Assembly (NCBI GenBank): GCA_949292785.1
Contig: CASFBK010000006.1
Coordinates: 62,001-126,000, forward strand
DNA from: an uncultured Eubacteriales bacterium
GTDB taxonomy: Bacteria > Bacillota > Clostridia > Lachnospirales > Lachnospiraceae
Length of the DNA stretch: 64,000 bases
Direction of reading: 5' to 3'
Below are positions 41,862-50,740 of this stretch, piece by piece. Position numbers and translations under genes: made by a program. The notes under the pieces are model-generated. The model did not search any database, was not told the DNA's origin, and was given only the letters and a program-made list of their open reading frames with translations. The first letter of the stretch is position 1. Every line of letters starts with the position of its first letter.

Positions 41862-43127
41862 ATGAATCAAAAATTAAGAGCCGCCCAGATGAATCATGTG
41901 GATATAGGAGAATTACAGGTTCAGACCATATCTGCAGTAGGAGGAATTCCGGTAGAAAATGCCAGAATAACCATTTCCTATACGGCAGAGCCGGGAAGTC
42001 CACTGGAAGAATTGCGCACAGATGCCAATGGTCAGACAGAAACCATATCCATAGCAGCGCCGCCCCTTGAGTACAGTATGGAGCCGGACCAGCCCCAGCC
42101 TTATGCGGAATATACCGTACATGTAGAAGCGGAAGGGTACCGCCCGGTAAATGTGGATGGAACCGATATTTTTTCCGGTCAGACTGCATTGCAGAATGTG
42201 AGAATGGAACCATTAGAGGTATCCGAAGAGAATTTAAAGAATATTGTAATCCCGGCACATACCTTATTCGGAGATTACCCACCAAAGATTGCAGAAGATG
42301 AGATTAAACCGGTAGATGAAAGTGGAGAAATCGTATTAAGCAGAGTTGTCATACCGGAATATGTAGTTGTACATGACGGAACCCCTGGAGATTCCACCGC
42401 AAGCGATTATTATGTTAGATATCGTGATTATATTAAAAACGTGGCATCCAGTGAGATTTATGCTACCTGGCCTACAGAAACCATACGGGCAAATATTCTG
42501 GCAATCATGTCCTTTACGCTGAATCGTGTCTATACAGAGTGGTACCGCAATAAGGGATATGATTTTACCATTACTTCATCAACTGCTTACGACCATAAGT
42601 GGATGTACGGCAGAAATTATTTCCAGAGTATCTCAGAGGTGGTAGACGAGATTTTTGCAAATTTTTTGTCCAGACCAAATGTAAAACAGCCGATTTTAAC
42701 CCAGTATTGTGATGGACAGCGGGTGACTTGTCCGAACTGGCTGAGCCAGTGGGGTTCTAAGTATTTAGGAGACCAGAATTATTCTGCCATTGAAATTATC
42801 CGTTACTATTATGGAAATGATATGTATATCAATGAAGCAGAGGAAATTTCCGGAATACCGGCATCCTGGCCTGGCGAAGACTTAAGAGTCGGCTCCAGCG
42901 GAAATAAGGTACGACAGATGCAGGAACAGTTAAATCGTATTGCGCAGGTATATACCTCCATTCCGAGAATCGCAACGGATGGAGCTTACGGACCGGCAAC
43001 CGAAGCTGCCGTAAGACAGTTCCAGTCTATATTCGGACTTCCGGCAACCGGAGTAGTAGATTATCCAACATGGTATAAGATATCAGAGATTTATGTTGGA
43101 GTTACGAGGATTGCGGAGCTTTATTAG
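41862..43127 (+). CDS. SpoIID-like protein with peptidoglycan-binding domain
   Basis: About 421 residues from the ATG at 41862, which follows AGAGG; an ATG 30 bases earlier has no ribosome site. Residues 15-115 form a carboxypeptidase-regulatory-like beta sandwich; residues about 180-310 carry a SpoIID-like segment (TIRANILAIMSFTLNRVYTEW); the C-terminal 75 residues are a PG_binding_1 repeat (LRVGSSGNKVRQMQEQLN, then DGAYGPATEAAVRQFQ). No signal peptide is visible, which is odd for a wall protein but common among spore-cortex proteins deposited from the mother cell. A cortex or spore role is an inference. Confidence 0.82.
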   Translation: MNQKLRAAQMNHVDIGELQVQTISAVGGIPVENARITISYTAEPGSPLEELRTDANGQTETISIAAPPLEYSMEPDQPQPYAEYTVHVEAEGYRPVNVDGTDIFSGQTALQNVRMEPLEVSEENLKNIVIPAHTLFGDYPPKIAEDEIKPVDESGEIVLSRVVIPEYVVVHDGTPGDSTASDYYVRYRDYIKNVASSEIYATWPTETIRANILAIMSFTLNRVYTEWYRNKGYDFTITSSTAYDHKWMYGRNYFQSISEVVDEIFANFLSRPNVKQPILTQYCDGQRVTCPNWLSQWGSKYLGDQNYSAIEIIRYYYGNDMYINEAEEISGIPASWPGEDLRVGSSGNKVRQMQEQLNRIAQVYTSIPRIATDGAYGPATEAAVRQFQSIFGLPATGVVDYPTWYKISEIYVGVTRIAELY

Positions 43128-43136
43128 GAACGATGG

Positions 43137-43177
43137 GAAAGGGAGAATCACAAATTGTATGTGACCTCCCTTTTTGT
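43137..43177 (+). terminator. Terminator after the peptidoglycan-binding gene
   Basis: GGGAG...TCACA pairs with TGTGA...CTCCC and is followed by TTTTTG. Confidence 0.7.
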
Positions 43178-43270
43178 TTGTGTAAAAAGAGAGGTTGCTT
43201 TTTTAATCATGTAAAAGTATAATGAAGATAGTATAAAAAGAAAGAAAAACATAGGGAGAAGCTATGAATT

Positions 43271-46153
43271 ATGAGAAAATTCTACAAAAGACGTAATGTG
43301 GTCGGAATGCTCTTATTAGTGGTATTTTTTTTCGGGTTTTCATTGTGTGTTACTGCAGAAGAACAGGAAACTACAGGCAGGGAAATTATAGTAGGTTATG
43401 TACCCAATGACCAGATAATTAAGGTAGACGAAGAAGGGGATTTTTACGGATATGGAGTGATATACCTTAATGAATTGTCTAAAAGGACCGGCTGGACTTA
43501 CAAGTTTGTGGAAGTAAGCGAAAGTAACCGGCTGGACAAGCTGTTAAATGGGGAGATTGACCTATTATGTAACGTCCATGGTGACTGTGAAGAGAAGGAA
43601 CAGCTTTTATTTTCCAGGGAGACCATGGTTCTGGAATATGGGATGCTGGCTGCGTTAGAGGATAATACAGAGATTTTCTTTGATGATTTTGAACACATTA
43701 ATGGCAAAAAAATCGGTATTAATCGTAATTCGGACCTGGAGAGCGCACTGGTGAGATACGCCCGGGAAAATGGAATTTCCTATGAGCCGGTATATTTTGA
43801 CAGCCTTGAGAGTATGCAGAATGCATTAAACGATAAATCTATAGATATCATGCTTATTTCCAGCCTGCGGGATGTAGAAAATGTTAAGTATGTGGGAAAG
43901 ACTTATTCCGTTCCCGAATATTTTGCAGTAAGTAAAAATAATCCGGAACTGATGGATGAATTAAATAAAACAGATATTGATTTGAAGCGGGATCATCCAT
44001 TTTATGTTGCAGTACTGCATGTATTGTTTTACGGCGATCCCTATGAGAAGCTGACTGGAATCACCAGAGAAGAGTATGAGTATATCTCATTGGCAGAACC
44101 CATAAAAGTTGCCTGCGATGCCAGCAGCTATCCACTGGGATATCAAGACGAGGAAACCGGGGAATATGCGGGGATTTATGCAGATGCGTTGGAACTGATT
44201 TCAAAGCAGAGCGGATTGAAGTTCGAGTATATTCCATTAGAGGACTATGCTCAGGCATGGGAAATGGTGGAGAAGGGAGAAGCAGACATTATCGGCGGGA
44301 ATTATGCCAATAACGCACTGGGAGAGGAATACAGTCTGACTTATACAGAGAGCTATTTTACCATGGAATATTCTACGGTAGCCCGATGGGATAAGGAGAT
44401 TCCGGAAAATCCGGTAATTGCCATACCGAAAGGATATGTAGGGATTCAGGGATATATCAGGGAAAAGGAGCCTTCCTGGAAGATTCAGTTGTATGATGAT
44501 GCAAAGGCGTGCTTAAAAGCAGTGGAGGATGGCGATTCTGATCTGGCATTAGTGAACTCTATTTTTTTACAGACGGTACTGAATCTCAATAATTATAATG
44601 ACCTGCGTATTATTCCTAATATGTCAAGAAATGTTCCGATATGTATTGGAGTAGGGATTAATAGCGGTAACGCAGAGATATTAAAAAGTATTCTGGATAA
44701 GGCAATTTTTCAGGTATCTGACGATGATATTCAAAAATGTGTTTCGGAAAATACCATTAATGCCCAGTACGAACCTTCCGTCGAAGAAGTTATTATAAAT
44801 GCCCTTCCCTATATTATGGCAGTGCTGTTTACCGTAGTATTGATTGCAATACTGATTATTTCAAAACGTGAAAAGCATTATCGTCATCTGGCGTTGACAG
44901 ATTCTGTGACCGGTCTGTGGAATGATGTAAAGTTCTATCGGGAAACACAGGAAATATTAGAAAAAAATCCGGATAAAACATATTTATTAATTACCCTTGA
45001 TATTAATAAGTTCAAATTTATTAATAATGATTTCGGTTCTCGGGCAGGCGATAAAATGCTTGTAGAGCTTGGGAAAAGAATAAATGAAATATTTGGCGGA
45101 GTAGCATATTATGCTCGTGGTACGGCGGATGTCTTTCTGATTCTTATTGAAAAAAAGAATTTCCGGGAGGAAATGCTCAATCCGCTGAAAAAGGAAATAT
45201 ACTTTGATAACGGAGGCAAACGTCAGTATTATAAGGTGGTTATAAAGGCTGGAATCAGGACAATCCCCCCAGGAGAAAGACGAGAAGATATGAAGCGGTA
45301 TGTAGACCAGGCATCTATGGCGAGAAAGACCATAAAGGAAAGTGCGGATGAGAGTATCGCTTATTACGACAAAGAAATGAAAGAAAATATTGCCAGAGTG
45401 ATTGCTGTTGAAAATAAGATGGAAGCAGCCCTGAAAAATGGAGAATTTCATGTGTATTTGCAGCCGAAGTATTATCTTCCCACGGGAGAGATTGTGGGTG
45501 CAGAGGCATTGGTAAGATGGATAGAGCAGGATGGAAAAATAATTCCGCCGGATAAGTTTATCCCGCTGTTCGAACGAAATGGATTCATTGTAAAGGTGGA
45601 TTTCTATGTATATGAGCAGGTAATGAAACAAATGGCACAGTGGATGAAGGAGGGACGTACGCCAATCTGTGTATCGGTTAATGTATCCCGGGTACATATT
45701 AGGACTTATGACTTTTTTATAAAGCTGAATAAACTTATTGAAAAGTATCAGATACCTAAGGAATATTTTGAACTGGAATTGACAGAAACCATGATAGGCG
45801 GTGCTCAGGGTACCACCAGAGATTTTGTCAGAGCGTGTAAAAAGGAAGGCTATAGCGTATCCATTGATGATTTCGGAAGTGGATATTCGTCCTTGAATCT
45901 GTTAAAAGATTTGCCGGTGGATATACTGAAAATTGACAAAGGCTTTTTAAACGAAACGGCAGAGTCACAGCGCAGCAGCATTATTGTGCAGCAGGTAGTG
46001 GAAATGGCAAAGAAGATGAAGATTGGAACATTGTGCGAAGGTGTGGAAACAACAGCACAGGCAGATTTTTTAAAGAACATTGGCTGTGATATGGCACAGG
46101 GATATTTATTTTCAAAGCCTATTCCTATGAAAGAGTTTCAAAAATTAATTTAG
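43271..46153 (+). CDS. Two-SBP membrane sensor with degenerate GGDEF and EAL domain
   Basis: A 960-residue protein: signal/anchor (about 10-30), two periplasmic-type solute-binding domains (SBP_bac_3-like; about 38-235 and 275-495), a membrane segment (about 515-535), a GGDEF-like domain and a C-terminal EAL domain. The GGDEF signature is replaced by ARGTADVF (near residue 616), so cyclase activity is unlikely. The EAL domain keeps EAL (AEALVRW), SVNVSR, ELTET, and DDFGSGYSS, so it should hydrolyse c-di-GMP. Two amino-acid-type binding domains suggest a nutrient-sensing phosphodiesterase. Confidence 0.9.
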   Translation: MRKFYKRRNVVGMLLLVVFFFGFSLCVTAEEQETTGREIIVGYVPNDQIIKVDEEGDFYGYGVIYLNELSKRTGWTYKFVEVSESNRLDKLLNGEIDLLCNVHGDCEEKEQLLFSRETMVLEYGMLAALEDNTEIFFDDFEHINGKKIGINRNSDLESALVRYARENGISYEPVYFDSLESMQNALNDKSIDIMLISSLRDVENVKYVGKTYSVPEYFAVSKNNPELMDELNKTDIDLKRDHPFYVAVLHVLFYGDPYEKLTGITREEYEYISLAEPIKVACDASSYPLGYQDEETGEYAGIYADALELISKQSGLKFEYIPLEDYAQAWEMVEKGEADIIGGNYANNALGEEYSLTYTESYFTMEYSTVARWDKEIPENPVIAIPKGYVGIQGYIREKEPSWKIQLYDDAKACLKAVEDGDSDLALVNSIFLQTVLNLNNYNDLRIIPNMSRNVPICIGVGINSGNAEILKSILDKAIFQVSDDDIQKCVSENTINAQYEPSVEEVIINALPYIMAVLFTVVLIAILIISKREKHYRHLALTDSVTGLWNDVKFYRETQEILEKNPDKTYLLITLDINKFKFINNDFGSRAGDKMLVELGKRINEIFGGVAYYARGTADVFLILIEKKNFREEMLNPLKKEIYFDNGGKRQYYKVVIKAGIRTIPPGERREDMKRYVDQASMARKTIKESADESIAYYDKEMKENIARVIAVENKMEAALKNGEFHVYLQPKYYLPTGEIVGAEALVRWIEQDGKIIPPDKFIPLFERNGFIVKVDFYVYEQVMKQMAQWMKEGRTPICVSVNVSRVHIRTYDFFIKLNKLIEKYQIPKEYFELELTETMIGGAQGTTRDFVRACKKEGYSVSIDDFGSGYSSLNLLKDLPVDILKIDKGFLNETAESQRSSIIVQQVVEMAKKMKIGTLCEGVETTAQADFLKNIGCDMAQGYLFSKPIPMKEFQKLI

Positions 46154-46182
46154 CATAAAAACAAGGGAGAGAGGATACAAAA

Positions 46183-47067
46183 ATGCAGTATGAATTAGAA
46201 AATGAGAAGTTGACCGTTCGTTTTGACTCGAAGGGAGCAGAAATGATTTCCTTAAAAAATAACAAAAACGGACAGGAATATTTGTGGTGTGCAGATGCGA
46301 AGTTTTGGGGCAGACATTCTCCGGTGCTGTTTCCGTTTGTAGGAAGAGTCAAAGATGGAAAGTACAGATATGGGAACCAGGAATACCAGATATCGCAGCA
46401 TGGATTTGCCAGAGATATGGAGTTTACCTGTATTTCACAAAAGCCGGAGGAAATCTGGTTTGGCTTAGATGCTACTTCGGACACAAAGGAGAAATATCCC
46501 TTTGAATTTCGTTTGGAGATTGGCTACCATTTAGAGCAGGATACGGTAAGGGTGATGTGGAAAGTGCTGAATCAGGAAAAAGAGAAGGAAATGTATTTTT
46601 CCATCGGCGCTCATCCCGCATTTATGTGTCCGTTAAGAGAGGGAGAAAAGCAGAGCAATTATAGTATCTATATGGATAAGGAAGATGAAGTGGAATATTT
46701 CTTTATTAATGTAGAGAGCGGGCTGATGCTTGATGATAAGAAGCAGTTGAAGCTAAATCATGGCTGTCATCGTCTGGAAGAGGGCTTTTTTGACGAGAGT
46801 GCCTATATTATAGAGGATAGTCAGGTACAAAAGATATCCTTGTTAGACCCTGAAAATAACCCCTATATTACGGTGAATTTCCAGGCGCCATTAGTAGGCA
46901 TATGGTCACCGGAAGGAAAAAATGCACCATTTGTATGTATTGAGCCATGGTATGGAAGATGTGACAGACAAAGCTTTAATGGCACATTAGAAGAGCGGGA
47001 ATGGGGCAATAAGCTCGCACCGGGAGCGGTTTTCGAGCGTTTCTACGAGATAAAAGTGGAACAGTGA
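46183..47067 (+). CDS. Aldose 1-epimerase family protein
   Basis: A 294-residue galactose-mutarotase-like enzyme. The start YELENEKLTVRFDSKGAEMISLKN, FWGRHSPVLFPFVGRV, FARDMEF, SIGAHPAF and CIEPWYG match the LacX/YeaD-type subgroup. It interconverts sugar anomers. AGGGAGAGAGGA precedes the ATG. The transporter gene starts 21 bases after its stop. Confidence 0.92.
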   Translation: MQYELENEKLTVRFDSKGAEMISLKNNKNGQEYLWCADAKFWGRHSPVLFPFVGRVKDGKYRYGNQEYQISQHGFARDMEFTCISQKPEEIWFGLDATSDTKEKYPFEFRLEIGYHLEQDTVRVMWKVLNQEKEKEMYFSIGAHPAFMCPLREGEKQSNYSIYMDKEDEVEYFFINVESGLMLDDKKQLKLNHGCHRLEEGFFDESAYIIEDSQVQKISLLDPENNPYITVNFQAPLVGIWSPEGKNAPFVCIEPWYGRCDRQSFNGTLEEREWGNKLAPGAVFERFYEIKVEQ

Positions 47068-47088
47068 TAGAATTAAGGTGACGATAAA

Positions 47089-47955
47089 ATGTGGATAGTT
47101 TTTGCAGCAGGCTCCGCAATATTTGCCGGGGCTACTGCTGTTTTAGCGAAAGTCGGAGTGAAAGACACAGACTCCGACGTGGCAACAGCGCTTCGAACAG
47201 TGATTGTACTGCTGTTTTCCTGGCTGATGGTATTTGTGACAGATTCTTATGTACCGGTTGCTGAGGTTTCCGGGAAGAATTTCTGGTTGCTGGGGTTGTC
47301 AGGAATGGCAACAGGTGCCTCTTGGCTTTGCTATTTTAAGGCGTTGCAATTAGGAGATGTCAATAAGGTAACACCCATTGATAAGACCAGTACCGTACTT
47401 ACCATGATACTGGCATTTTTGTTTTTAGGAGAGCCGGTAAGTATTATCATGTTCCTTGGGATGATTGGAATTTTGACAGGTACCATGCTGATGATAGAAA
47501 AGAAAGCAGTAGCTTTTGAGAAAGAACAAAAAAGAGATTATCGGTGGCTGGTATATGCAATATGTTCTGCTGTATTTGCAAGTGTTACTTCCATTCTTGG
47601 AAAACTGGGAATGGAGGGGATTCCGTCCAACTATGGAACTGCGGTGCGTACCTGTGTTGTATTGATAATGGCATGGATTGTAGTTCTGGTGCAGAAAAAG
47701 CAAGGGAAGATAGCCGAAAGCGGGAAACGCAGTTGGTTCTTTCTGGTGCTTTCCGGTATTACGACAGGATTGTCATGGTTGTGTTATTACCGGGCATTGC
47801 AGGAGGGTCCGGCAAGTATCGTAGCACCTATAGACAAGCTGAGTGTATTGATTACGATACTTTTTGCAAGAGTATTTTTAAAAGAAAAGTTATCCAAAAA
47901 GGCAGCGGTAGGACTGATACTTCTGGTGTCAGGAACCTTGTTGCTGCTGCTATAG
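47089..47955 (+). CDS. EamA family (DMT superfamily) transporter
   Basis: A 288-residue membrane protein with ten predicted segments and an internal repeat: ATGASWLCYFKALQLGDVNKVTPIDKTS in the first half matches TTGLSWLCYYRALQEGPASIVAPIDKLS in the second. This duplication is the hallmark of two EamA domains. Exports a small metabolite, identity unknown. GGTGACG precedes the start. Confidence 0.93.
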   Translation: MWIVFAAGSAIFAGATAVLAKVGVKDTDSDVATALRTVIVLLFSWLMVFVTDSYVPVAEVSGKNFWLLGLSGMATGASWLCYFKALQLGDVNKVTPIDKTSTVLTMILAFLFLGEPVSIIMFLGMIGILTGTMLMIEKKAVAFEKEQKRDYRWLVYAICSAVFASVTSILGKLGMEGIPSNYGTAVRTCVVLIMAWIVVLVQKKQGKIAESGKRSWFFLVLSGITTGLSWLCYYRALQEGPASIVAPIDKLSVLITILFARVFLKEKLSKKAAVGLILLVSGTLLLLL

Positions 47956-47998
47956 GAAATAGTCTATCCGGTTTCTTATAAAGAAAGGTGGAACACAA

Positions 47999-49099
47999 AT
48001 GCAGTATCTATTGATGGCACTGGTAATCTGTATTACGGTGGGAATCTATTTTTATTATTTTTTTAAGCGGTTTTTTACATTATTTCGTCTTGCGGATAAA
48101 CCCAAAGTGAAAAAAAGATGTTCTCTATTACTGGCGCTTGTATGTGCCGCAGGCTGCGTATGGATTTTGGGTCTGGGGGCAGTACTTGTGCTTCATTTTT
48201 TAGCAGTATGTTTGATAATGGATTTGCTGAATCTTTTGTTAAAGCACAAAATGAAGTCTGAAAAGTCTGAAAAATGCTGGAGTTTTCTTTATCGCAGTGG
48301 ATTAATCGGTGTACTGGTAGTGGCGCTTGTTGTTGGATATGGATTTTACAATATCAGGCAGGTACATAGAACAGAATATACACTGGAAACAGTGAAACCA
48401 TTAGGACAGGAACTTAAGATTGTACAAATATCAGACTTACATATGGGAACGGTTATGGATATGTCAAAGCTCCGTGAGTATTGCGGGAAGATAGAGCAGG
48501 AAAATCCCGATATTCTGGCTTTGACTGGAGATATCTTTGATGAGCGAACTTCCAGGGAAGAGATGGAAGAGACAGCAAAGCTGTTAGGAGAAATAGAAAC
48601 TACATATGGAATCTATTATGTATTTGGAAATCATGACTATAATTATTACAGTATAACACCTCTTTATACTCCGGATGAATTGCGCAGTGTACTAACTGAA
48701 AATGGAATTCAGGTATTAGAGGATGACGTAGTCGAAGTGAGCAATAACCTGACTATTGTAGGAAGAAAAGATGCTTCTGTGGAACGAAGAGAGATGTCAG
48801 AGCTGATTTCCGGAGTAAATAAGGATGCTTTTGTTCTGCTGTTAGAGCATCAACCTGTGAATCTTACAGAAAATGCTTCTCTTGGAGTGGATTTGCAGTT
48901 ATCCGGTCATACGCATGCAGGACAGATTTGGCCTACCGGACAGTTGAATCAGCTGATAGGAGCGGTAGAACTGAATTATGGCTGGAAGAAAATAGATGAT
49001 TTTCAGGTGATTGTAAGCTCCGGTATTGCAGGCTGGGGCTATCCTATCAGAACCGGAGGGCATTCGGAATATGTAGTGATTACCGTAAGCGAGCATTAA
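47999..49099 (+). CDS. Membrane-bound metallophosphoesterase (YkuE-like)
   Basis: A 366-residue protein with four N-terminal membrane segments (within about 1-122) and a calcineurin-like domain: ISDLHMG, LTGDIFD, FGNHDY, LLEHQP and LSGHTHAGQ, the full metal-binding set. YkuE-like enzymes face the outside. The natural substrate is unclear, though UDP-sugars and lipid-linked phosphates are known for relatives. AAAGGTGG precedes the ATG. Confidence 0.9.
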   Translation: MQYLLMALVICITVGIYFYYFFKRFFTLFRLADKPKVKKRCSLLLALVCAAGCVWILGLGAVLVLHFLAVCLIMDLLNLLLKHKMKSEKSEKCWSFLYRSGLIGVLVVALVVGYGFYNIRQVHRTEYTLETVKPLGQELKIVQISDLHMGTVMDMSKLREYCGKIEQENPDILALTGDIFDERTSREEMEETAKLLGEIETTYGIYYVFGNHDYNYYSITPLYTPDELRSVLTENGIQVLEDDVVEVSNNLTIVGRKDASVERREMSELISGVNKDAFVLLLEHQPVNLTENASLGVDLQLSGHTHAGQIWPTGQLNQLIGAVELNYGWKKIDDFQVIVSSGIAGWGYPIRTGGHSEYVVITVSEH

Positions 49100-49173
49100 A
49101 TTAAAAAATGAATACATGTACATCGACATACATTTACAGGAATTTTCCATTAAGACTGTTATCATGTAACAGT

Positions 49174-49197
49174 GAGTCCGACCAGCGGACTCTTTGT
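49174..49197 (+). terminator. Terminator after the YkuE-like gene
   Basis: GAGTCCG-ACCAG-CGGACTC followed by TTTGTT. Confidence 0.65.
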
Positions 49198-49199
49198 TC

Positions 49200-49384
49200 C
49201 TCTATAGGAAATACCGTGTTGCGTTAAAGCGTAAAATTGTGATTCCTATAGAGCAAAAAGCACTCCGTGCAGGATGCGCACTCGCACAAGTATTATGTCG
49301 CAAGCGACTGTGCTCGGCGCGGCAAAGTGTGTCCCGCTTGATGGTAGTCTATATTCCCGAGAGTGTGCGGAGCACACTTTGTTC
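49200..49384. repeat. Palindrome-rich intergenic block before cfa
   Basis: CTCTATAGGAA (49200-49210) and TTCCTATAGAG (49243-49253) form an 11-bp inverted repeat with a 32-base loop. GC-rich stretches with CGCACTCGC and GTCGCAAGCGAC follow, then AGTGTG-CGGAG-CACACT just before 49384. The long frame here is not preceded by a suitable ribosome site and is not taken as coding. Together with the flanks this accounts for the 312-base gap before cfa. Confidence 0.65.
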
Positions 49385-49411
49385 ATTAAAAAATTAGAAG
49401 GAATGGTAAAA

Positions 49412-50578
49412 ATGAATTTAGTGGAAAAAGAATTCTTGAATTTTATGAAGAAATTTGATGCAAATCCTTTTCAGATTATTATGAATGGGGAAACACATCT
49501 GATTGGTGAGGGAAATCCGACATTTAAAGTTATCTTCCATAAGATTCCGAATGTAAGTGAGATGTTGACGAGTACCTCTATTGCACTGGGAGAGGCCTAT
49601 ATGCATGGGGATATTGAAATTGAAGGCGACCTCTATGATGCGCTCTATCATTTTATGGGGCAGATGGGAAAATTTTCTACAGATAAAAAGGTACTGAAAA
49701 AGTTGATTTTTTCTTCCAACTCAAAGAAAAATCAAAAAAAAGAAGTATCCTCCCATTATGATATCGGAAATGACTTTTATAAGCTGTGGCTGGATGAGAC
49801 CATGAGTTATTCCTGTGGATATTTTAAATCAGAGAATGACAGCCTTTATGAAGCACAATGCAATAAGGTACATCGTATTCTGGATAAGCTGTGTTTGCAG
49901 GAAGGAATGACGGTATGTGATATCGGGTGCGGCTGGGGCTTTCTGCTCATAGAAGCGGCAAAGAAATATAAAGTGCATGGGGTTGGAATTACCTTAAGCT
50001 CAGAGCAGAAAAAGAAATTTGAAGAACGAATCAAAGAGGAGCATCTGGAAGCGTATTTGCAGGTGGAGCTTTTGGACTATCGGGATTTAAGCACGTTAAA
50101 TATGAAGTTTGACAGAGTTGTCAGCGTAGGTATGATAGAGCATGTGGGGCGTGAGAATTATGAACGGTTCATGTCCTGTGTGAAGGAGGTATTAAAGCCC
50201 GGCGGAGTGTTCGTGCTGCATTATATCAGTGCATTATTGGAATATCCGGGAGATGCCTGGGTGAAAAAATATATTTTTCCGGGCGGAGTGATACCAAGTC
50301 TTCGTGAAATTATAAATATTGCAGGTGACCTTCGGTTTTATACCATAGATGTGGAAAGCCTGCGCAGACATTACAATAAGACTCTGCTATGCTGGAATAA
50401 GAATTTCCAGGAGCATCGCAGGGAAGTAGCCGAAATGTTTGACGAAGAATTTGTAAGGATGTGGGAACTGTATTTGTGTGCCTGTGCAGCTACCTTCATG
50501 AATGGGATTATAGATTTGCATCAGATTGTATTTACCAATGATGTGAATAATGATTTGCCAATGACACGATGGTATTAA
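49412..50578 (+). CDS. cfa: Cyclopropane-fatty-acyl-phospholipid synthase
   Basis: A 388-residue SAM-dependent enzyme that converts unsaturated acyl chains of membrane lipids to cyclopropane forms. The ATG at 49412 has GAAGGA upstream. It shows SSHYDIGNDFYKLWLDETMSYSCGYF, the SAM motif CDIGCGWGFLL and SVGMIEHVGRENY, all usual for Cfa. Two other genes in the window act on unsaturated fatty acids (ohyA and a DegV), a loose functional link. Confidence 0.93.
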   Translation: MNLVEKEFLNFMKKFDANPFQIIMNGETHLIGEGNPTFKVIFHKIPNVSEMLTSTSIALGEAYMHGDIEIEGDLYDALYHFMGQMGKFSTDKKVLKKLIFSSNSKKNQKKEVSSHYDIGNDFYKLWLDETMSYSCGYFKSENDSLYEAQCNKVHRILDKLCLQEGMTVCDIGCGWGFLLIEAAKKYKVHGVGITLSSEQKKKFEERIKEEHLEAYLQVELLDYRDLSTLNMKFDRVVSVGMIEHVGRENYERFMSCVKEVLKPGGVFVLHYISALLEYPGDAWVKKYIFPGGVIPSLREIINIAGDLRFYTIDVESLRRHYNKTLLCWNKNFQEHRREVAEMFDEEFVRMWELYLCACAATFMNGIIDLHQIVFTNDVNNDLPMTRWY

Positions 50579-50583
50579 AAAGG

Positions 50584-50621
50584 TGGATTTGACACTAACG
50601 GTTGGTGTCAAATCCATTTTT
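50584..50621 (+). terminator. Terminator after cfa
   Basis: TGGATTTGACAC and GTGTCAAATCCA pair over 12 bases, followed by TTTT. Confidence 0.88.
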
Positions 50622-50628
50622 ATATTGC

Positions 50629-50689
50629 TTGAAAAAACAGGCAACGGATAGCTATAATAAACTTATCAAAGAGATTGATTGGCCAATCA
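50629..50689 (+). promoter_or_regulatory. Promoter and palindrome of the mtlA operon
   Basis: TTGAAA (50629-50634) and TATAAT (50653-50658) are 18 bases apart, the same boxes and spacing as the mtlF promoter. A perfect 14-bp palindrome TGATTGGCCAATCA (50676-50689) lies near the transcript start and could be a regulator site. Confidence 0.65.
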
Positions 50690-50740
50690 TACCTCAAGTT
50701 GTATTTTTACTTATTAGGAAAAGGGTGAGGTGTGAAATCA

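Noticed and set aside
44987-45697. A 236-residue minus-strand frame inside the GGDEF-EAL gene
   Set aside because: Shadow of the sense coding region; its composition is typical of antisense of coding DNA.
49274-49411. A 46-residue N-terminal extension of Cfa
   Set aside because: It lies in the palindromic block without a ribosome site; the ATG at 49412 matches the family start.
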